A stretch of 18,116 nt of DNA from JAZOTK01 sp045534775. Its GTDB lineage: Bacteria; Bacillota; Clostridia; RUG12999. How positions within the stretch are numbered: position 1 is the stretch's first letter; every line of letters begins with the position of its first letter. Positions 13,372 to 18,116 of the stretch are shown one piece after another. The DNA lies in contig JAZSKI010000041.1 of NCBI GenBank assembly GCA_045534775.1, positions 1-18,116 of the forward strand, in the 5' to 3' direction. The position numbers were made by a program, and so were the translations under genes. Below the pieces are notes generated by a model. That model saw only the letters and a list, made by a program, of their open reading frames with translations, was not told where the DNA came from and did not search any database.

Positions 13372-14247
13372 CTACTGTCTTATAAGAGCAAGCAATGCCT
13401 GCGCGGGGAGCGACAGGGGATTATGACGAAGACAGGCATAGCCTATGCTTCGGGGCGGAAGGGGAGGAGATACCTTCATTTGACGTATAATTCCCTTATC
13501 AAGAGCTTCCTTTGAAAATTCCCTGACAACACACGACACCCCCAGATGGATAGATGTCAGTTGTATCAACAAATCGTGTACGGCTATTTCAATTTGAGGG
13601 CTTAAGGTAATATGCTTTGCTCTGAAATTTTTTTCTAAATATTGTCGGGAAACGGAGTTCGGTTCAAGAAGAATAAGAGATTCTTCCGCAATTTCTTCCC
13701 AGCTGTAGCTCTTTTTCATCTCATACTCAGGACCGCACACGAAAACATCGTGAATTTTAAAGCAAGGCTCTATACACAGCTCGCTGTCGCTTATGGGTAA
13801 ATTTACAAACGCCAGCTCTGCGGTACCTTCCTTCACAAACTGAAGCATCCGTGAGGAATAGGAGTTCGCCACCTCTATCCGCACACCGGGATAAAGACGG
13901 TGAAATTTCTCCAGATAAGGCAGAAGATAATGAGTGGTTATAGTATCGCCTGCGGCAATAATCAAAGACCCGCTTTCCAGATGATGAAGCTGTGCAAGCA
14001 GGGTTTCCCCCTGCTCAATTATCTGAAGAGCATTTTCCACCTTTTGAAAAAGTATAGTACCTTCCTTCGTCAGCGCCACGCCACGCCTTGAGCGTATAAA
14101 AAGCTTACAGCCAAGGTCATCCTCAAGTCTGCTTATACATTGGGAAATTGCCGATTGAGATATATAAAGCTTTTGTGCCGCCACTGAAAAAGACGAATGA
14201 CGTGCCGTCTCATAAAAAACCTTATAATAATCAAGTTTTGTTTTCAT
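13372..14247 (-). CDS. LysR-family transcriptional regulator
   Basis: A 291-residue regulator of standard LysR length. Residues 3-62 form the winged helix-turn-helix (FYETARHSSFSVAAQKLYISQ, then SAISQCISRLEDDLGCKLFIRSRRG at its recognition helix and wing). Residues ~90-291 form the periplasmic-binding-protein-like effector domain. The start is ATG 14247 with AGGAG seven bases upstream. It is divergent from the CofE-like ligase, and by the usual LysR logic would control that gene and itself; their promoters overlap. The effector is unknown. The domain resembles CysB/CysL-type regulators only in a general way. Confidence 0.95.
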   Translation of the reverse strand: MKTKLDYYKVFYETARHSSFSVAAQKLYISQSAISQCISRLEDDLGCKLFIRSRRGVALTKEGTILFQKVENALQIIEQGETLLAQLHHLESGSLIIAAGDTITTHYLLPYLEKFHRLYPGVRIEVANSYSSRMLQFVKEGTAELAFVNLPISDSELCIEPCFKIHDVFVCGPEYEMKKSYSWEEIAEESLILLEPNSVSRQYLEKNFRAKHITLSPQIEIAVHDLLIQLTSIHLGVSCVVREFSKEALDKGIIRQMKVSPPLPPRSIGYACLRHNPLSLPAQALLALIRQ

Positions 14248-14284
14248 ATAAGCTCTCCTTATGACTGATGTAAGATATATCTAC

Positions 14285-14313
14285 TTTACTTATTACTATA
14301 TTTGTATTATAAT
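14285..14313 (+). promoter_or_regulatory. Promoter of the CofE-like ligase gene
   Basis: TTTACT (14285-14290), 17 bases and a perfect TATAAT (14308-14313). The start falls near 14320, about 57 bases before the ATG. Its -10 shares six bases with the opposing lysR -10. A perfect dyad AGATATATCT (14273-14282) sits just upstream of the -35 and is a candidate LysR contact. Confidence 0.8.
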
Positions 14314-14334
14314 ATATATGGAAGCAAAAGTCAA
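14306..14334 (-). promoter_or_regulatory. Promoter of lysR, face to face with the ligase promoter
   Basis: On the minus strand TTGACT (14329-14334), 17 bases and TATAAT (14306-14311). The -10 boxes of the two promoters lie in one palindromic octamer ATTATAAT (14306-14313), so RNA polymerase can hardly occupy both at once. Confidence 0.8.
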
Positions 14335-14376
14335 TAGAAATAAGAAATAAAAAACAGTAGAAATGGAGTTTTTGAT

Positions 14377-15567
14377 ATGGAAAGAAAAATTGGTACAGTT
14401 TCAAGAGGAATCCGTTGTCCCATATTCCGCGAAGGGGACGACCTTGCGAGTCAGGTTGTAGAAAGCGTAATTTCTGCGGCAGAGGCAGAAGGCTTTGAGC
14501 TTCGCGATAAGGATGTAGTTGCCATAACCGAATCGGTTGTTGCACGTACACAGGGAAACTACGCATCTGTAGACGCTATTGCAAAGGACGTTAAGGAAAA
14601 GCTTGGCGGCGGCACAATCGGCGTAATCTTTCCAATTCTGAGCCGTAACCGTTTTGCAATTTGTCTCCGTGGCATTGCAAAGGGTGCGAAGAAGATAGTT
14701 CTTATGCTGAACTATCCCAGTGACGAGGTGGGGAATGCGCTTATTTCCATTGACCAGGTAGATGAAGCGGGAATCAATCCCTATTCCGATGTTCTGACAG
14801 AAGAAAAATACCGCGAGCTGTTCGGTGAAAACCGTCATCCCTTTACAGGCGTTGACTATGTAACCTACTACGGCGATTTAATCCGTTCCTGCGGCGCAGA
14901 GGCTGAAATTATTTTTGCTAACAACCCCAGAGTTATTTTAAATTATACGGACTGTGTTTTAAACTGCGATATTCATACCCGCGCACGTACCAAACGTATT
15001 TTGCGTGAGGCAGGTGCAAAATGTGTCGCAGGGCTTGATGATATATTGACAAAACCTGTCGATGGTAGCGGTTTTAATGAAAAATACGGTCTTCTCGGTT
15101 CAAACAAATCAACGGAAGACAGCATCAAGCTGTTCCCTCAGGAATGTTTTGATTTGGTTTATGATATTCAAAAGCAGTTTATGAATCGTATTGGAAAGAA
15201 AATCGAGGTTATGGTTTACGGCGACGGTGCTTTTAAAGACCCCGTAGGCAAAATCTGGGAGCTGGCAGACCCCGTTGTTTCACCCGCATATACAGACGGT
15301 CTTGATGGTACTCCCAACGAATTAAAGCTGAAATATTTAGCCGATAACGATTTTGCCGACCTTAAAGGCGACGAGCTTAAAGCGGCTATCTCCAATGCTA
15401 TTAAAGAAAAGGACAGCAATTTGGTAGGTAATATGGCATCCCAGGGCACAACACCACGTCGACTGACAGATTTAATAGGTTCTCTCTGCGACCTGACAAG
15501 CGGTTCAGGCGATAAAGGAACTCCCGTTGTTCTCGTGCAGGGATATTTCGATAATATGACAGACTAA
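14377..15567 (+). CDS. CofE/FolC2-family gamma-glutamyl ligase homologue
   Basis: A 396-residue protein of the F420-0:gamma-glutamyl ligase family (PF01996/COG1478). The N-terminal part shows AITESVVARTQGNYA (49-63), where VVxxxQG is a family signature, and the middle has VMVYGDGAFKDPVGKIWELADP. The last third (ending in GSLCDLTSGSGDKGTPVVLVQGYF) carries the other conserved glycine-rich segment. CofE adds gamma-linked glutamates to coenzyme F420, but no F420 genes are visible and the cofactor is not typical of Clostridia. In Chlamydia a family member, FolC2, adds glutamates to folates instead. This protein is longer than archaeal CofE (~250 residues). GGAG lies eight bases before the ATG. The true acceptor is unknown. 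Confidence 0.83.
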   Translation: MERKIGTVSRGIRCPIFREGDDLASQVVESVISAAEAEGFELRDKDVVAITESVVARTQGNYASVDAIAKDVKEKLGGGTIGVIFPILSRNRFAICLRGIAKGAKKIVLMLNYPSDEVGNALISIDQVDEAGINPYSDVLTEEKYRELFGENRHPFTGVDYVTYYGDLIRSCGAEAEIIFANNPRVILNYTDCVLNCDIHTRARTKRILREAGAKCVAGLDDILTKPVDGSGFNEKYGLLGSNKSTEDSIKLFPQECFDLVYDIQKQFMNRIGKKIEVMVYGDGAFKDPVGKIWELADPVVSPAYTDGLDGTPNELKLKYLADNDFADLKGDELKAAISNAIKEKDSNLVGNMASQGTTPRRLTDLIGSLCDLTSGSGDKGTPVVLVQGYFDNMTD

Positions 15568-15580
15568 AAATCTCTATATA

Positions 15581-15621
15581 AAAAGCGAAACGGCATTCAA
15601 AAAGATTGCCCTTTCGCTTTT
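15581..15621. terminator. Bidirectional terminator between the ligase and antiporter genes
   Basis: AAAAGCGAAA (15581-15590) pairs with TTTCGCTTTT (15612-15621), and an inner GGCA/TGCC pair extends the stem. T-runs follow on both strands, so it ends both converging genes. Confidence 0.9.
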
Positions 15622-15645
15622 TTAGTATTTTTTAAACTGTTATTA

Positions 15646-16569
15646 TCATCTCATTATTATATATGCCGAATATGCAATATAAGTAAATACCATTATTCCT
15701 CCTTCAGTGCGGCTTACCTTATATCTCGTTTTTGTCAGGAAAAATGCCCCTATGGTCATTACAGTTAGTAACGCCACATCCATAATTGCCTCCCCACTGA
15801 CTAAGATAGGTTTAATCGTCGAGGACATACCCACCACAAGCAGAATATTAAAAATATTTGACCCTACCACGTTACCCAGCGCAATGTCATTTTCCCCTTT
15901 TTTACTTGCTACTACAGAGGTTACAAGCTCAGGTAACGAAGTTCCTATTGCCACTATTGTAAGACCTATAAGCATATCACTCATACCAAAATTTTTTGCT
16001 ATAATTTTCGCATTGTCTACTACCACATCCCCGCCAATCACTACCGCCGTCAGACCTACGGAAATAAGTATTATACTTTTAACTACGGGCATAGATTTAA
16101 TTTCGCCCGTTTCACCGTCACCGCCCGACATTGCATCCTTTATCAGTTTAAACACAAAAATTGCAAAAATCGCCAGAAGAATTATACCATCTATCCTTGA
16201 GAGGACACCATTTAGTATACATAAGCCCAGAAACCCAAGCGTTATAATAATTGAAAAAGGATATTCCGATTTCATAATGGATTTTTTAACTGCTATAGGC
16301 GATATTAATGCACTTATGCCCACCACCGCCAGCAAATTAAAAATATTCGACCCTACCACATTGGCAACGGCAATGTCATTACTTCCTTTTATAGCCGCCG
16401 ATATGCTGACCGCCATCTCAGGAGCACTTGTCCCGAACGCAACAACCGTAAGTCCGATAATTATATGCGGTATCTTAAACCGGTCGGCAACCGCCGCCGC
16501 ACCGTCTACAAACAAATCTGCCCCTTTTATCAGTAGTATAAAGCCTACTGCGAGTAATAAATACTCCAT
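15646..16569 (-). CDS. CaCA-family Na+/Ca2+ antiporter (YrbG-like)
   Basis: A 307-residue integral membrane protein expected to expel calcium in exchange for sodium or protons. The two inverted alpha-repeats of the Ca2+/cation antiporter family are clear. The first has GTSAPE (46-51) and NVVGSNIFN-like residues (70-78); the second has GTSLPE (210-215) and GNVVGSNIFN (233-242). The acidic residues E51 and E215 are the expected cation ligands. A charged cytoplasmic loop (~150-162) separates the halves of five membrane segments each. The ATG is preceded by GGTGAG. It is monocistronic and divergent from smpB. The symmetric repeat coding also opens a long false frame on the other strand. Confidence 0.95.
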   Translation of the reverse strand: MEYLLLAVGFILLIKGADLFVDGAAAVADRFKIPHIIIGLTVVAFGTSAPEMAVSISAAIKGSNDIAVANVVGSNIFNLLAVVGISALISPIAVKKSIMKSEYPFSIIITLGFLGLCILNGVLSRIDGIILLAIFAIFVFKLIKDAMSGGDGETGEIKSMPVVKSIILISVGLTAVVIGGDVVVDNAKIIAKNFGMSDMLIGLTIVAIGTSLPELVTSVVASKKGENDIALGNVVGSNIFNILLVVGMSSTIKPILVSGEAIMDVALLTVMTIGAFFLTKTRYKVSRTEGGIMVFTYIAYSAYIIMR

Positions 16570-16598
16570 TTACTCACCTTCATTTTCTTGATATTTAT

Positions 16599-16627
16599 AT
16601 TATACACCTCTCTGACATAATTTGCAA
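16599..16627 (-). promoter_or_regulatory. Promoter of the antiporter gene
   Basis: On the minus strand TTGCAA (16622-16627), 17 bases and a perfect TATAAT (16599-16604). The start falls near 16592, about 23 bases before the ATG. Confidence 0.8.
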
Positions 16628-16668
16628 GATAAAATTTAAAAATATACAAAATTGTAACATAAAAATAC

Positions 16669-16697
16669 TTGCAAAAGTAAAAAATATGTGGTATACT
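16669..16697 (+). promoter_or_regulatory. Promoter of smpB (and probably ssrA)
   Basis: TTGCAA (16669-16674), 17 bases and TATACT (16692-16697). The start falls near 16704, about 29 bases before the smpB ATG. No separate promoter for ssrA is obvious, so both products may come from this one. Confidence 0.8.
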
Positions 16698-16732
16698 ATT
16701 AATCAGATAAAATCCTCTGAAAGGCATAAATT

Positions 16733-17194
16733 ATGAGCGGAATTAAAATTATCAGCAAAAACAGGCAGGTGCATCACGAATATTTTATAGAAGAAACCTT
16801 TGAAGCCGGCATTGAACTTGTGGGAACAGAGGTAAAATCTGTTCGTCAGGGTATGGTGAACCTGAAGGATAGCTGGATTTCTATTGATAACGGCGAAGCT
16901 TTTATTAAAGGTATGCACGTAAGCCCTTATGAAAAAGGGAATATTTTTAATAAAGACCCTCTTCGCGTCAGAAAGCTTCTTCTTCATAAACGCGAAATAA
17001 TTATGCTTATGTCAAAGGTTCAGAAAGCGGGTTTTTCCATTGTTCCCGTATCTCTCTATTTCAAAGGCAGTAAAATTAAAATGGAAATTGCTCTCGCTAA
17101 AGGTAAAAAGCTTCACGACAAACGTGACAGTGCCGCCGAACGTGATGCAAAACGTGATATCGACCGTGCTATAAAGGAAAGTTTTCACTTTTAA
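16733..17194 (+). CDS. smpB: SsrA-binding protein SmpB
   Basis: SmpB binds the tRNA-like end of tmRNA, delivers it to stalled ribosomes and mimics the missing codon-anticodon pairing. The 153-residue length is typical. The signature EAGIELVGTEVKSVRQGMVNLKDS (25-48) is the tmRNA-binding barrel region, followed by SPYEKGN and the RKLLLHKREI segment. The C-terminal tail KGKKLHDKR...AKRDIDRAI is the basic helix that enters the mRNA channel. AAAGG lies eight bases before the ATG. The tmRNA gene begins three bases after the stop codon, so protein and RNA partner are effectively one transcription unit. Confidence 0.97.
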   Translation: MSGIKIISKNRQVHHEYFIEETFEAGIELVGTEVKSVRQGMVNLKDSWISIDNGEAFIKGMHVSPYEKGNIFNKDPLRVRKLLLHKREIIMLMSKVQKAGFSIVPVSLYFKGSKIKMEIALAKGKKLHDKRDSAAERDAKRDIDRAIKESFHF

Positions 17195-17197
17195 TAT

Positions 17198-17545
17198 GGG
17201 GGTGTAAGGGTTTCGACGGGGATGATGAAGTACAGAAAGCGGGTAGTTGTGTGGGGCAACTTTAAAACTCACAAATTTTAAAATTAAACGCTAACAATAA
17301 TTTAGCATACGCTGCCTAATTTCGGCAGTCGTCTTTCCTGTGAGTACCACGGCACAGGCTAAGGCGTCGATTAGTGGTCAACGTGAGTATACTAAGCTTT
17401 GCGTATACCAGGCATAATGAAGCTACCGATTAATTCCGCCCGTTTGCAGGCGCTTTTAAAAGGGAATTGTAATTGCAAACTGCACCCGGAGATGTCTGTA
17501 TGAATTCGTTTTCGGACAGGGGTTCAACTCCCCTCACCTCCACCA
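17198..17545 (+). ncRNA. ssrA: tmRNA (transfer-messenger RNA)
   Basis: A 348-base tmRNA that rescues stalled ribosomes and tags the nascent chain for degradation. The 5' end GGGGGTGTAAGGGTTTCGAC and the 3' end with GGTTCAACTCC form the tRNA-like domain; the acceptor GGGGGTG (17198-17204) pairs with CACCTCC (17535-17541), and CCA is encoded. The tag frame starts at GCT 17290 and gives ANNNLAYAA before TAA 17317-17319; the stop sits in a small hairpin (TGCC/GGCA) as usual. Pseudoknot regions follow. The tag ends in AYAA rather than the more common ALAA. The 3' end is a frequent integration target for islands. Confidence 0.96.
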
Positions 17546-17551
17546 TAATAA

Positions 17552-17591
17552 CGAGATGATTTTACTGTAAGTAAGGTCATCTCGCTTTTTT
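17552..17591 (+). terminator. Terminator of the smpB-ssrA unit
   Basis: CGAGATGA (17552-17559) and TCATCTCG (17577-17584) form a perfect 8-bp stem with a 17-base loop, followed by C and six T residues. It begins seven bases after the tmRNA CCA. Confidence 0.88.
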
Positions 17592-17667
17592 ATGCGGTTT
17601 TCAGCGGTTTGAAAAGCAAGGATTTTTGATGGCAAAGCGTGTACTGCCGAATATCTTTGTTGTGAAC

Positions 17668-17696
17668 TTGACCCGCAGTCCTAAATTCAATATCAA
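17668..17696 (+). promoter_or_regulatory. Possible promoter ahead of the helix-turn-helix gene
   Basis: TTGACC (17668-17673), 17 bases and TATCAA (17691-17696). The -10 matches only four of six positions. The start would lie right at the following hairpin. Confidence 0.35.
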
Positions 17697-17700
17697 TTCC

Positions 17701-17737
17701 AAAACACAGAGTAAAAATTTCTACTCTGTGTTTTTTT
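17701..17737 (+). terminator. Terminator or attenuator hairpin before the helix-turn-helix gene
   Basis: AAAACACAGAGTA (17701-17713) and TACTCTGTGTTTT (17722-17734) form a perfect 13-bp stem with an 8-base loop and continue into a T-run. It lies 27 bases upstream of the ATG. It may block read-through from ssrA, or act as an attenuator if the gene is transcribed from upstream. Confidence 0.8.
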
Positions 17738-17763
17738 ATTTGAATTTAAGGAGGAAAACTTTA

Positions 17764-18116
17764 ATGAAACTAAATGGAAATTTTACTATTATACCTAACG
17801 AATTTATTAACGACTCAAGGCTCGATGTATATGAGTTCCGTATCCTTTGTTACCTGATGAAATTATCAGGATGCAACTCTTCCTGCTACCCCTCTTACGA
17901 AACTATTGTAAGAGAAACCGGAATGAGTTTGTCAAAGGCAAAGAATGGAATTAAGAATTTAATTGAATACGGAATAATTACCAAAGAGAACCGAGAGAAA
18001 AAGTCCGGAGGAGCTGCTTCAAATCTCTATGTGGTGTGTGTAAAAACCACCGATGAAGATGATGAGGTTGCAGAAAATACCACCGTCAGTATTCCTGATG
18101 ACTCACCCTCTGGTGT
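17764..18116 (+). CDS. Helix-turn-helix (HTH_36-like) protein, 3'-truncated by the window
   Basis: An open frame of 117 codons runs off the end of the window. AAGGAGG lies nine bases before the ATG. The start FTIIPNEFINDSRLDVYEFRILCYLM (residues 7-32) and the following YPSYETIVRETGMSLSKAKNGIKNLIEYGIITKENR (43-78) form a winged helix-turn-helix seen in replication-initiator and accessory proteins of phages, plasmids and conjugative elements (HTH_36/DnaD-like group). An acidic, low-complexity linker begins near residue 98. The frame stays open upstream to 17629 and beyond, but that part crosses a terminator hairpin, so the later start is preferred. Its place just after ssrA suggests the edge of an integrated element. 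The precise role is unknown. Confidence 0.72.
   Translation, partial: MKLNGNFTIIPNEFINDSRLDVYEFRILCYLMKLSGCNSSCYPSYETIVRETGMSLSKAKNGIKNLIEYGIITKENREKKSGGAASNLYVVCVKTTDEDDEVAENTTVSIPDDSPSG

Noticed and set aside
15707..16591. 294-codon plus-strand frame covering the antiporter gene
   Set aside because: It is antisense to a clear CaCA antiporter with promoter, start and terminator. The translation is Ser/Thr/Ile/Pro-rich with no domain, as expected of the reverse frame of repeated membrane segments.

Overview
The window reads as chromosomal DNA of an anaerobic, endospore-forming, low-to-mid-GC Gram-positive of the class Clostridia. The evidence is an alpha/beta-type small acid-soluble spore protein, a clostridial dgt-dnaG-rpoD block, a small ferredoxin:thioredoxin-reductase-like protein paired with thioredoxin, and many strong sigma-A promoters and U-tract terminators. 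I cannot name the genus.

Left part (1-6212), mostly minus strand. A tRNA cluster (Val-Asp-Phe-Gly in transcription order) has its own near-consensus promoter and a terminator at the left edge. To its right lies a tightly packed minus-strand run. In transcription order it holds a PHP-domain phosphoesterase, a DUF2156 protein, a GNAT acetyltransferase, a DJ-1/PfpI protein, 5-formyltetrahydrofolate cyclo-ligase, a CPBP membrane protease and, after a 60-base gap, the redox chaperone Hsp33 (hslO). Overlaps and gaps of a few bases suggest translational coupling through most of it.

Middle (6213-11140), plus strand. The divergent intergenic region carries a promoter, a near-perfect 43-base hairpin and an uncharacterised 21-codon ORF with a good ribosome binding site. 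A 14-base perfect palindrome and a -10 box follow. Then come a TTG-started FMN oxidoreductase, a dGTPase-like HD hydrolase, DNA primase (dnaG) and the housekeeping sigma factor (rpoD). A long bidirectional terminator separates rpoD from the convergent trxA.

Right part (11144-16569). Minus-strand units are an FTR-like protein plus thioredoxin, an alpha/beta SASP, and a TIM-barrel sugar isomerase/epimerase with a long leader predicted to fold into an H-type pseudoknot just before its Shine-Dalgarno. A LysR regulator is divergent from a CofE/FolC2-family gamma-glutamyl ligase. Their two promoters face each other and share one -10 box. A CaCA-family Na+/Ca2+ antiporter follows on the minus strand.

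Right edge (16669-18116). smpB and ssrA (tmRNA) are adjacent on the plus strand, so the two parts of the trans-translation system appear co-transcribed. Beyond the tmRNA terminator begins a helix-turn-helix gene, cut by the window end, of a type common on mobile elements. Because the 3' end of ssrA is a frequent integration site, this may be the edge of an integrated element, but no integrase or second att copy is visible. No CRISPR array or insertion sequence was found. The least explained parts are the small ORF with hairpin leader at 6221-6440, the pseudoknot leader at 12987-13193 and the shared-promoter LysR/ligase pair.
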